The notes under the pieces are model-generated. The model did no database searches. It was given only the letters and a program-made list of their open reading frames with translations, and had not been told where the DNA came from. From Euptelea pleiosperma (Eukaryota; Streptophyta; Magnoliopsida; Ranunculales; Eupteleaceae): a stretch of 64,000 nt of DNA. The position numbers and the translations under genes are program-made. The stretch lies in NCBI GenBank assembly GCA_035048495.1, contig CM068549.1:13983103-14047102 (forward strand), in the 5' to 3' direction. Of this stretch, positions 53,418 to 64,000 are shown one piece after another. Numbering within the stretch: position 1 is the first letter of the stretch; every line of letters begins with the position of its first letter.

Positions 53418-54132
53418 TTCTCCCACTTGGCCTGCCACGCCCCAAATTTTGGGTTATATGACCCGACCCGAATATCCATGGGTCAACCCATTTTTTCAAG
53501 ATCTAGGATGTGGTAAAGATAAAAATTAAATACGATGTCTCATAGTCTGATCACAATAAATATTCAATGTCATCAAAAGTGACCAAAATATCTAATTAAT
53601 TCCTTAAAAGTTCCCACTAAAACTTTTAAATCGTAAACAGTCTGATTACATCATTAATAACTAAATTAAAACAAAAGATTCAACTAGATTTGTTCATCCG
53701 CCTATTCCATCTCATGATGCACGTTGTCCCACTGAGGGTCATCCTCTAGGCAATCCTCGTCATTCCATTAGGGGATCTTTCTTTAAGTAGTCTTAATTTG
53801 CTACATCTGAAATTTTGTGGCATAAAATGCCGTGAGCAATGACGCTCAATAGTAAAGTATTATACTACTTACAAGTTAAGCATACAATTATGCATAGAGA
53901 ATAATACTAAAATTTTATTAAATCAGACATACATCAAATATCAATGAGGAATTAAATATAGATGCAACAAGACAATTAATTTACAAATCACAGATATAAA
54001 TCATGATAAGTGTGTTATGACACGCTAACCCTAGCGCTTAACCTGTGAGGGTCTCCTTCTCTTACTCCCCTCCAGAGCATAGCTTCCCTCTGAAGCTCTT
54101 CCCGAGGAATAATATAAAGTAACTAGTCCGAC

Positions 54133-54320
54133 TTCAATTTAGCCCCTCCGCAAACTAAATAAAAAATGAGTCAAGTTTAATTCAACTTAAGCCCTCCGCA
54201 AACCAAGTAAAAATGAGTCTAATTCAATTCAACTTGCGCTCTTCGCAAATCAAGTGAAAAGGAGTCTAGTTCAATTCAACTTGAGCCCTTCGCAAACCAA
54301 TTGAAGAACATTGACTAACA
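54133..54320 (+). repeat. 47-bp tandem repeat, about four units
   Basis: TTCAACTTGAGCCCTTCGCA-type units start near 54133, 54181, 54228 and 54275. Confidence 0.85.
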
Positions 54321-54502
54321 ACACTTCATATTCGTACTATGCGTAAGATTTCAAAATGCAGCATAATAAATCAATTCTCAGATTTCAGATTGGTATAATT
54401 TTTTCTATTCAGAACACTAAATCAAGATTCTTTTTTTCAAGATGTAAACATTATCAATCTGATATTTCAGTATGTCAATCCAAAGACAGAGAGTAATCTG
54501 CC

Positions 54503-55040
54503 TAAAAATTTTTAGATCGATCGAACTTCGGAAAGAGTCCCAATGAATTAATATCTAACGATCTAGTTGTCTGATCATTCTGAAATTTTAGTATATTCTA
54601 ACAGAGACATCAATAACTGTACTACAAAATTTTTAGGTCGATCGGACTTCGAGAAGAGCCAAAACAATTTCGTACCTCGATATTTGGACGTCCAATCGAT
54701 TTGCAGTTTTAGTATGTCAGATCAAATACATAGAGACATATGCTAAAAAAATTCTAGGTTGATCAGATTCCAGAAAGATTCTAAATAAATTCGTATCACA
54801 CAATCTGGGCATCAGATCAATCTAAAGGTTTAGTATGTCAGATCACATGCATATATCCATCTGTTAAAAAAATTTAAGTCGATTAGACTTTTAAAGAAGT
54901 CGATTAGACTTTTAAAGGAGTCCGATCGAATTAGTATCTCAAGATCCGGATGTTGGATCGATCAAAAAGTTGTACGTGTTTAATCATACGAATAGATCCA
55001 TTTGATCACAAACATTTAAGTCGATTGAACCTTAAAAATA
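54503..55040 (+). repeat. ~121-bp tandem repeat, about five units
   Basis: Each unit starts with a version of TTTTTAGGTCGATCGGACTT (54509, ~54630, ~54751, ~54871, ~55010) and carries TAGTATGTCAGATCA. The fourth unit has a small internal duplication (GTCGATTAGACTTTTAAAG twice). Confidence 0.82.
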
Positions 55041-55084
55041 ATCTGAATAAATGTATACTGAAAACTAACTGGTCCGTTCTCTTT

Positions 55085-57245
55085 TACGTACGAATACCTA
55101 GAAGGGGGGTGATTAGGTATTTAAAAATTAATTAACCTACACAGTTTTACGGGTCTTGGTAAGGGTAATAAAATTGCATGCCTTAGTTGATTGATAAAAG
55201 AATTATCACAACCGATTCAAATCAAATATACTTCCATGGTATATTGTATTTTCGTCGTTTGATCTAATCAATACAATTAGAGGAACAACAATCAAACATC
55301 CACAAGACAAAGAGTTTTTACATGGAAACCTTAGTCAAGGAAAACCATGAGACCTGGTGCTGCGTATGTAGCTTCCAACCTTAGATTACAGTTTTAATTT
55401 ATTATGTGAGCATGATGATGTTTTCTCTTCAATTTCTCTTAGTTTTCTTGGATTCATTTGTATGCCAAGATACTTTAAGCCATGGTCCATATGATTTATG
55501 ATCCCAAATCCTTATTCTATGTATTTTTTTTATGAATAAGCATGATTAAGATTTTGATTAATTAATGGTGTTTAGATTTATTTTTTTAGGTTTAATCTTT
55601 TGTAAATCCATCATGTTTAATTTCTTATTTTGTGATTAAGAAATCGTGTAGAAATTTTATTGTCAATCAATAAGAAAGCATGCTAAATCTTTAATTGTCT
55701 TTGAATTCCTACAAAATTATTAAAATCTAAGCTTTTGTTAGAATTTTATCTCATTCGTTTTTCAACATTTTTTAGCTTTATTTTTTTTAAATTGTGTGTT
55801 TCAAAGAGTAGAATAAGAAGGTATTTTTTATAAAATTTAATCAGAATCATGGAATTTCCAAAAAGTCAAAATACTGATTTTTCCGCTATTATTAAAGGTA
55901 CATTTTTGTCAGAATTGTATCTCACTCGTTTCTTAACATTTTTTAGCGCTATTTTTTAAAATTGTATGTTTTAAAGAGTAGAATAAGATGGTATTTTTTT
56001 TAAAATTTAATATAAATCATAGAATTCTCAAAATTAAAAATACCATTCATCTTAATTCTTAATTTTTAATTATCATTTCTTGATTCTTTATTCTTGAGTT
56101 TGCTTACGATTCTTGGTTAGAGATGTTCTTACTTTAATTATCATGGTAAGATGAGTTATTGCCATGACTTGTAGACTATTAGATTATTGTTAAGATGACT
56201 ATGAATCACGTGAATTATTATAATTCTTGATTATTCAACTATTATTGTATTGTTCATCATAGAGAGCATGATAGATGACTTAGGTTAAGCATACCTATAT
56301 TTGTAGGGTTTATTCAAAGTGTTGTTATGTATAAGCACTTCTGATAGATCATTGATCGGTGCATCAAACCCTAAATAGCAAGCTTTGTGGGGTTTATCCG
56401 AAGTGCAGCTATATATAAGCACTTCTAATAGGTCTTTTGTCGATTCGTCGAATCCTAAATAGCAAGCAGAGAACAAAGAGAAGCCATTGGCTGCAAAATC
56501 CTGAATCATCAATGATCACATGACTATGTATAAGTTGAATTTATTAGCTTGACTATTCATTCGTTGGATTAACTTAGCTTGACCATTCGTTCATCGAATT
56601 AATTAATGCATAAGCACTGTATCGATTGTTAACTTTCATTGTGTATAAGTATCAAAGTTGTTGTGATTATCTCTTGTGACATATGTATAAGAATTGCATC
56701 CTATGTTTAGTTTCAATGTATTCTTTTGATAGTTACACTGGGTTAGCGACAATGTATTAATTGTAGATATATGTCGTTTGTTGGGTATGATCTGTGGGAT
56801 TATTTTGGTTATCATTGGTAATTAGATTCAAACTGTGTACCTATCATTATTAACATGACGGAGTTAAGGGAGAACATGAATATAATTGTACCCTTAATAG
56901 TCATTATGTGATTGCATGTATTATGTCTATACAAGATTGAGTTCCTTGTAATCTTTTATCACTTGATTATGATCTTATATATACTCAATGAGTTATATTC
57001 TTGTACTTGTAATAATTGGGGTTGTTATTGATATGATGTAATATACATCTGCACACGTACAATAGAAGGGTTTAATGTGGCTTTTACTTGCGAGTTGGTT
57101 GGACTCACCCTCGTAGGATATCTTATTTTCAGGTCAGCACGGACAATAGAGATGCACACATGATTGGACTTAGTTAGTACCTGAGATATCCTTAGAGTAG
57201 TTATTTATTTTGATATGCATATGTAGTGAGGCTTGGGATATATTT
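55085..57245. other. AT-rich, no gene recognised
   Basis: Possible LTR-derived DNA. It contains two near-copies of TTTTAGC-TATTTTTTTTAAAT sequence (55780-55870 and 55940-56030) and two of AGGTTTATTC / GTATAAGCACTTCT (56300-56440). Confidence 0.4.
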
Positions 57246-58604
57246 TGTAACGCCCCGAATTCGAATCACACGAATTTCGAGGTGTTAGCCAAGTGTCCTG
57301 AATTCAAGGCACGCAAAGCATTCTCACTCTCACATTTAACCCAAGTTATAAATTTTATGAGATTTTTTTTTTTAAATAAGGAAGCGCAAACCTACTCGAC
57401 ATTATCAATAGTGATAAAGTGTGAAGTTAATGATATATACTTCTAAACAAGAATCTAAATATAAATACATACTCAATCATGAGCTCATAACCTAAAATCT
57501 ATTTCATTGCAACTAGACTTCACTTCAAAACTAGCCTGAATAAGTCTATAAGTTCTTCTCTGCAAGAGAACTAGGGGGTGAGCTTTTTAGAAAAAACTCG
57601 CAGGTAACCAAGTATCCTTAAAATAATCATCATAAATATAAAATAATATAACAACAAAATATATTTCATTTTGAAATAAACAAAAGTGCAAGAATGAAAA
57701 TTCAAACTAAATAATTTTATTTAGTAATAAATGATATAATTTAAAATGTACTAATAAAATTAGAATCAAATAGCATTTAAACATTATATCAATAATATCT
57801 ATATCTCACCCATCACCAACTAATAACAACACAAGGTGGGTAGTCTATTCATCTTAGAGTGAAGATGTCACAACTAGTATCAGTCATAGTCTAGCAATCA
57901 TTTCTTTTGTCCCAATACTTAACCAGTGTGGAACCCCACTGTTGGTATCCTGATTTGCAGTCGGATGGATATTTGCCACTATGTGTGAGGAGCATACTAC
58001 AAGCCCATGAATTTAGGCTTAGGAGAGGGCCTTTGACCACGACACTGAATACATATGTCAAAAGAATAACGATGGTCAATCGTTCGACGTCTACAGACAT
58101 TTCAAGAATCCTTAAACTATTCAAGGACCGGCAAACCGTACCCCTCACGTCTATGGCCTCGTCGAGACATACAATGTAAACCTCTATCAGATCTAGACTT
58201 CCAAGACATACCACTATAAAGATGATAATCTAAAAAAGAGAATTGGAACTTTTTGGATATGAATAATGAGAGTATTCTAAAAGACATGCCCATTCTACCT
58301 AAGATAATATGATCATTATTCGTATCTTAGAAAAATCTGTTGCCTCTAGAAAATAGCATCGAATCACTCCTATAGTATTTTAACTGATCATTTTCCAGAT
58401 CACCTAGTGATATATTATATAATATAAGTAATAATTAAAGATTTCTAATCAAAATAATATTTTTTCTCTTTCGAAAAAATATTTGCATACAAATATGTGT
58501 ACTGAATTCCCCTCTCACATCTTATATGTTCCGTCGTCTTGGGACTAGCTTCCCTCATACGGATTATTACGCGTTGAAGCTCATGTGACACTCATCATCC
58601 AAAG

Positions 58605-58735
58605 CATATCGGGCGGTCTATCACCATCACCCGATCTATCTATAATCAAGTTCTAAGTCCCGGGTGGTCTATCAGCATCACCCGTTAACTAAGTTCTAAG
58701 TCTCGGGCAATCTATCACCATCACCCGCTAAATTT
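58605..58735 (+). repeat. Three-unit tandem repeat, ~50 bp
   Basis: Units of CGGGCGGTCTATCACCATCA followed by AAGTTCTAAGTC, near 58612, 58661 and 58705, within the LTR. Confidence 0.75.
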
Positions 58736-59394
58736 GGGACTTCACGCACCACATACTTCAATTAATTGGGAACTCACGTCTCATATTCACTCACAATCTA
58801 TATCAAACCACGAACAATCACTTTTTTCTTTCATTAAATGAAATAAAGAGAGTTGTTTCGATAAAAATTTTCCAAAATACTTTTGACTTTCAAAAATTCA
58901 TTTCCGAAAACTCGATAGTAAGAAATTTTAAGTTCTAGAAAATAATTATATTTTCTAACTTAATTCATAAACCAAATTATATAACAATATGAATAAATTT
59001 ACAAGATTTCAAAATAAATATAAGATGATTATTAAGAGGATAAGAAACCACCCACCTTATAACGCTACTCCAAAAGGTCTTACAATGGCCTACTAATGCG
59101 TCTTGCTCTTTCGCTAGATGAGCTATAGCTCGGATGCTTTAAATCTCAATCTACGCTTTTCTCCTTGTGTAGCTCCATTTTTTCTCGATTGATGACAAAA
59201 TACAAAGAAAAGAAGAAATTCAATTGAATTATAAGATTAGACCCTTAAGTTCACTGTAGACCTATTAAAATGAACAAAACCTAATACTTAAACTAAAATA
59301 AAACCCTAAGATCAATCTAGATAGAACTTACTTAATCCTACTCAATTTCAGACACACTAATTTAGGTCAAATAAGATTTATTTTGGTCAACTGA

Positions 59395-59790
59395 TATATA
59401 ACAAGTCAATACTTATTAAGTCTAGGTAACAAGTCAACGTAGGTCAAGACTGTTCAACAAGTTAATTGGTTAACCGATCCATATAGTTCCTTCCTAACCC
59501 AATTGGTTAACTAATCCATATAGTCAACCTTAGTTAAACTAGTTAACTAATCAGTCTAGTCCAACTCATGTCAAACTAATCAACTAAGAACTCTGTCAAC
59601 TAAATAAGTTGGTTAGACTAGTTATTTAGTCAACCCAAGTCAAACTGGTTAACTACTCAAACTAGTCCATCTTAGCTGAACTAGTCAACTGAGAACTTTT
59701 GTTAATTTGTTAGACTGGTCAGACTAGTCCTTATAGTCAGCCAGAGTCCAACTAGTCAACTAATAAATATGGTCAACCTAATCGTCCGTT
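59395..59790 (+). repeat. CTAGTCAACTAA short-motif array
   Basis: An irregular series of TAGTCAACTAA, CAAACTAGTC and TTAACTAATC motifs. It resembles the sequence at 63905-63960. Confidence 0.7.
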
Positions 59791-60128
59791 GTAGATTTTT
59801 TAAATTTATTTTCACACATTTTTTTTCATGAAACACATTCATCTAACATTTAGAACGTTCATACAAAATTTTGGCCAATTCAGAGAAAATTGAAAATTTG
59901 AGATTTTTAGGGTCGTTTCATGTGGGCCCGCATGGGCTCATTGGGCCCACACATTTTATGTACTGTTTTGAGTCCCATATAGATAATACATTATTTTAAT
60001 ATAATTTGGCCTATTTATTCCTGATTTTTACGAACATTTTTACTTGTGTTTTGGACGCACATTAATGTATGCACGTATGTTATGTACATATCACGCATAT
60101 CCGGTCCCTATAATTATCGCACCCTACA

Positions 60129-61459
60129 TCAATGTTAGTTCTAATATATGTTATAATTATAATATTATACATGTATTAAATAGATTAAATGGATCATCAA
60201 CATATGAATAACATTATAGTTTAAAGAAATACATGTTATTAATGCTTATTAACTATTGAGATATATATGTATATACTACCCAAACCAAACCCAATGCCTA
60301 AACCGATTAATCCCCTTCCCAACCTAATCTTTCTCATGATCCTTGTTAACTAGTTTTATTTAATTAAACTAGTGTTAACCCATTTCCATTCCAATTAAAA
60401 CCTTTTATTAACATCTTCTAATCAAACTTCCTCAAACCACATCACATGACCGTGTGACCCATTCAAACCTTTTTTTTTTAATTATTTCCCTCATCTTTCA
60501 ACACGTGGAATGAGGTTTCCATGACTCATTCCTAAACACCGAAGGAAACCTACCATATATAAACACCATGGAAATGCCCCCTCTCAATACACCATTCAGC
60601 CATTGGAGGAGCTTCAGCTACAATAGTTGCAGCCGCCAACCCTTAAAGATCTCCACCCTCAATCGTCAAGCACCTTCCACCAAGCATCGAGACACCCTTT
60701 TCTCTTGCTTCCAGATCAGGAACTTCCACAGAGAAGCAACAAGCAAACTCCACCTTTGGATTTGAATCTCTCCCCACCTTCAACCGGGCAACCAGATCAC
60801 CGTGTGATCATCATTCTCCCCTCCGTTTTGGCTCCATTCCCATCATAGGTAGACCGAGGGCTGCAGCAGCAAGTTGCAATGGTATCTCTCTTGGCTTCTT
60901 TGAAGATTTCCATCTCCCATACATACCCATCGTGTGAAGCTACTGCAACTCCATAGCAGCCCACGTAGAGCTTTACAGAACCATCATCATGTAGACTTAG
61001 GTGCTGCTGTGATCAGAGAACTTAAGTCGTTTTGCTTGAGATCAACATCTAATTCTTTCAACGGATCAACCATCTCCAACAGGTGAGGATTCTTATTTTT
61101 TCTTTTTCTTGAACGATCTTGCTCCAATCCCTTCTCAACCCAAATCTTTTATTCTTTTCTTTTTGTTGTCTGTTTTGCTTTATCAAAACCATCTGACTTT
61201 GTTAACAAGAGTTGACGTCAGATCTACCAACCATGTCGCCATGGGCTTCAGATCAGGTGATCCTGTTCTTGCTCTTTGCAGTCCAAGAATCAATGGTTGT
61301 GATGGACTGGTGGCTGCTCGTCTTCTACACCAGTTTAGGTACAAATTATTTGTTTGTTATCCATAGCACATTCTCAAAAATCTATGTTGGTCTAATTTCT
61401 CAGTTGGAATCACAGTCAATCCATTTCTTGTCAGTGGAAGAACTACACATATGGGTTAT
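60129..61459 (+). other. LTR-like leader sequence, no gene supported
   Basis: A TATA box (CATATATAAACACC near 60553) is followed by a CT-rich leader and a donor-like ACAGGTGAGGATTC near 61081. Short frames show no family similarity. It may be an LTR U3-R-U5, interrupted at 61460 by a solo LTR and resuming after 62531. Confidence 0.4.
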
Positions 61460-62531
61460 TGTGGGTGCCGTATTTTCCAGCAAGTCAAATATTGACGCGT
61501 GTTCCTGACTCAGCACGTGAGGATTCAAATAGATGACACGTGTTAGTAGACAGCATGCGAAATTAAATGCGCCAGAGTCATCATCAGGAGCCATTAAAAC
61601 TGCCCATCGTGTCGCATACCTTCCATTAATTGGAAATGCCATGTGTCATGATGGAATGATCGACACGTAGAGTTGCTGGGGTCTATTTCAATATCATCCC
61701 GACAAGACCAACAGACTTACTTGCCGGGATCTATTTCGATATCACCCCGGCAAGGTCCTATGATTTGTTGGATGACTGAGTCCCGACAAGATCAACGGGC
61801 TTGACGGGATTTATTTCAATCTCATCCCGACAAGATCAACAGGCTTGACGGGATCTATTTCAATCTCATCCCGACAAGATCAACGGGCTTGACGGGATCT
61901 ATTACAATCACATCCCGGCAAAGCCAGATAAGGTCAAACGACTTACGTGGCAGAATCTCTTACGTACAAGGTAAGTATTCTGAACACAATCGATTTCTTG
62001 ACTAATGAATATTGGCCACGTGGCAGCTAGTTGAACTATCACGAATTCGACATCCCCTTATCCAAATACCTGACACGAAGGATGCCACCTCAGTATCGCT
62101 CCAGTTATTTCAGGTATAACCGAATCAAGGAAGTCAAGATATAACCATAAGATTCAGTTTTATAACAGAATCCATCTGAGTCATCGTTGACTGATAATGA
62201 CTAGACACATGGAAGGTGAGTCACGCCAGTTCTAAGGTTATAAATATGAGACCCTCAGGACTGAGAAGAGGATCTTGCTCTCCAGATCTAGATAGCCTAA
62301 ACTCTGAAACCTTTTTACTAATTTCCTGAAACCTGTTACATTTCCTAAGCTGACTTGAGCGTCGGAGCCTTGTCAACAGGTACAATCAAATCTCATCTGG
62401 AGATCATCCTATCCTTCGCAGAGGAGAAAGTAGTTTCATCTTGGAGCATCAGAATCGTCCGATCATCACCAAAAACCAAATCGTCTGACCTCGAAGATTG
62501 TGTGGGTTAGATCAGATATTTTTCCCCCACA
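61460..62531 (+). mobile_element. Solo LTR, Ty3/gypsy (Tat-like), 1072 bp
   Basis: It runs from TGTGGGTGCCG to TTTTTCCCCCACA, so the ends are TGTGGG...CCCACA. It is flanked by a perfect 5-bp duplication, GTTAT (61455-61459 and 62532-62536). A TATA box (TTATAAATAT, 62238-62247) and the leader motif CTTGAGCGTCGGAG (near 62355), which I associate with Tat-lineage LTRs, support the call. No internal region remains, so the element was lost by LTR-LTR recombination. Confidence 0.93.
61697..61925 (+). repeat. 44-bp tandem repeat in the solo LTR
   Basis: TCCCGACAAGATCAACGGGC units begin at 61781, 61825, 61869 and 61913, with two older units at 61697 and ~61744. The repeat lies in U3, upstream of the TATA box, where such arrays can act as enhancers (inference). 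Confidence 0.9.
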
Positions 62532-62536
62532 GTTAT

Positions 62537-64000
62537 CGTTCCTTAATATCCAGGTGCTAGGTGGCTGTCCTTGAATGCACTTCAATCATCCTAGTTGTCT
62601 GTCGTGATCCTCAGTCCATAACATCAGAATGTTAAGTCACCTCTTAAGTTCACCACAATCCAATCTTCTACCTTGTAGGATCATTGATTTGTTGCAAATG
62701 CAGTGGCTGTCCCAATTGGGCATTCCACATCGATGACCATGTGCATCACACGTCAATAAACCTTGTATGAGTAAACAATGAAACTTATCCTATCATTCTA
62801 GAACCCACTCTAGGTTTCAAGAATTTATTTTACTTAACTGACACCTAACTCAAAAGCATAAACATTGAAGGTCCAATAGCGGGTTGAATCATCGCAAAGC
62901 GACCAACTTGCGGAATTACAGCTAATTGGATAGCGAGCTAAGGTAGGATTATTTTCTCGATCTCTTACTTTTATAGATGTATTTTATTATTATATTATTA
63001 AATGCATGTGTTTAAAATAGAAAATTTATTTCAATCTATGTTGAAAAGCATGTATATCAATTCTCATGCATCTCCGTTAATTTATCTGCATGTATTGAAA
63101 CATGATCGTTCATTGGATATTATCCTAGATTGTTAATTATTGTTGAAGATGCATTGGTTGTTTTATTGTTATTATTTTGAGGGTTCGGATGTATCGTAAG
63201 ACCACGACCCCTTGGATGCTCTCTCGAATTCCGAGAGCATGCCTAAAAAGCAATGGGGACATTCTGCTCCCAATGGTGAAAGACCTGAAACATCCATAGA
63301 TCCTTGTGGTGGAATTAACGGCATGGCCCGCCCGTAAGAAAGCCACTTGTTTAGCCCAACCATGCACTCTCATTATTATTTTGACTCATTGGGGTTTTGG
63401 GATTTACCCGATGAGTCCAGTATTTAAATATCGATAACATTGATGCATATTTCGATTATTGTATATTTTTTATCATGTTTTAACCGCTCATCCCCATAGA
63501 AGTATGGGTGGTGGAGCGAACCGACTGAGTTGTTGGTAACTCATGCCTATATTCTAACATTTTTTGCAGAGATACCGGATGGACCAGCGGCTCAGTGATA
63601 GAAGCCAGAGGATTCTAGCACTTTTATTGCTTTCCTAGAAATAATGTTTAGGTTTTGCTTCTAGTCATTTGAATTCCTAGTTATCTCGGTAGGTTGTTAT
63701 TTGACATTTAAAATGTAATCGGAAATAAGTTTCGAATTTACGTTATGAGATTGATTCATTTTGATTTGTGTGTTGACTTAGATACATGCTCACTATTTCA
63801 TTAATATTATTTTTATCCACACCTCGTGCCTTAGCTTCGGATACTAGGTTCGATCCATACTCTTCTAGGTCGGGTCATGGGTCCCAGGTTTGGGTCGCGA
63901 TAAAACTAGTCGATCTGACATCCAAGCAAACTAGTTAAAATAGTCAATCGAGGTTAGATAGTCACTTAAACTTTATTTGTTCTTTTTCGTGTTTCTTTTA
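62537..64000 (+). other. LTR-derived sequence, no gene
   Basis: It continues the element interrupted by the solo LTR. Near 63860-63900, TCGGGTCATGGGTCCCAGG and TTTGGGTCGCGATA resemble, inverted, the LTR end at 53433. No coding frame is supported. Confidence 0.4.

Larger units (their letters stand above)
53433..55084 (-). repeat. Gypsy-type LTR region with internal tandem arrays
   Basis: The low-coordinate end, TGCCACGCCCCAAATTTTGG, is a typical gypsy LTR end read in minus (…GGGGCGTGGCA). It contains a 47-bp tandem array and a 121-bp array. The high-coordinate limit near 55084 (AGAAGGGGGGTGATTAGGTA) may be a different element's start. There is no coding sequence. Confidence 0.5.
57246..60128 (-). 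repeat. Long gypsy-type LTR (2.9 kb)
   Basis: On the minus strand it starts TGTAGGGTGCGATAATTATA and ends GAATTCGGGGCGTTACA. Its last ~115 bp match the LTR end at 16988-17100 (GTCCTGAATTCAAGGCA on +). Internal short-motif arrays are present. The flanks do not form a target duplication, so the high-coordinate edge is provisional. Confidence 0.55.

Noticed and set aside
61697..61925. CRISPR-like array of regular repeats
   Set aside because: The 44-bp units are contiguous without unique spacers and lie inside a plant LTR.

Overview
This is nuclear DNA of a flowering plant. It is AT-rich and packed with Copia, Ty3/gypsy, LINE, SINE, MULE and hAT-type MITE sequence, with plant-type introns and plant protein families (PMD, FAR1, U-box). 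I suspect a magnoliid or other large-genome angiosperm, but the sequence does not settle the lineage. I see no rRNA, tRNA or CRISPR.

The only intact, gene-like units are four paralogous single-exon genes on the + strand (11311-11670, 16100-16498, 26803-27159, 49014-49325). Each encodes a 103-132 aa pre-protein with a near-identical signal peptide, a variable basic Cys-free middle holding an RLG(V/I)H core, and a near-identical hydrophobic C-terminus. I do not recognise the family. Promoters, 5' leaders and long flanks are duplicated too, so the cluster grew by segmental duplication. A fifth promoter copy without a gene lies at 51716-51873. Old LINE and LTR insertions shared between copies give a relative order: copies 2 and 3 are closest, copy 1 next, copy 4 most diverged.

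Layout. 1-1100: 3' end of a Copia element. 2111-5560: minus-strand Ty3/gypsy element with CRM-like features and an internal deletion. 5.6-7.2 kb: U-box E3 gene fragment, Copia LTR and a possibly organellar segment. 7.5-11.0 kb: inverted repeats, foldback MITEs, a SINE-like insert, an exact 302-bp tandem duplication and a hAT-type MITE. 11.3-31.5 kb: peptide genes 1-3 among LINE remnants, a 2.8-kb LTR, SINEs and many MITEs. 33181-41724: an 8.5-kb MULE with 40-bp TIRs, carrying a transposase and an OTU-protease-like region on + and a multi-exon PMD gene on -. 42206-47221: a 5.0-kb FAR1-type MULE with 10-bp target duplications, inserted in the upstream block of gene 4. 47.2-52.3 kb: nested MITEs and SINE, gene 4, orphan promoter. 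52.7-64 kb: LTR-derived DNA with minisatellites and one clean 1072-bp solo LTR flanked by GTTAT.

The parts interact as a record of insertion. The ancestral gene block was duplicated and MITEs, SINEs and MULEs then landed in individual copies. Paralogous copies therefore supply empty sites that confirm several insertions and their target duplications.
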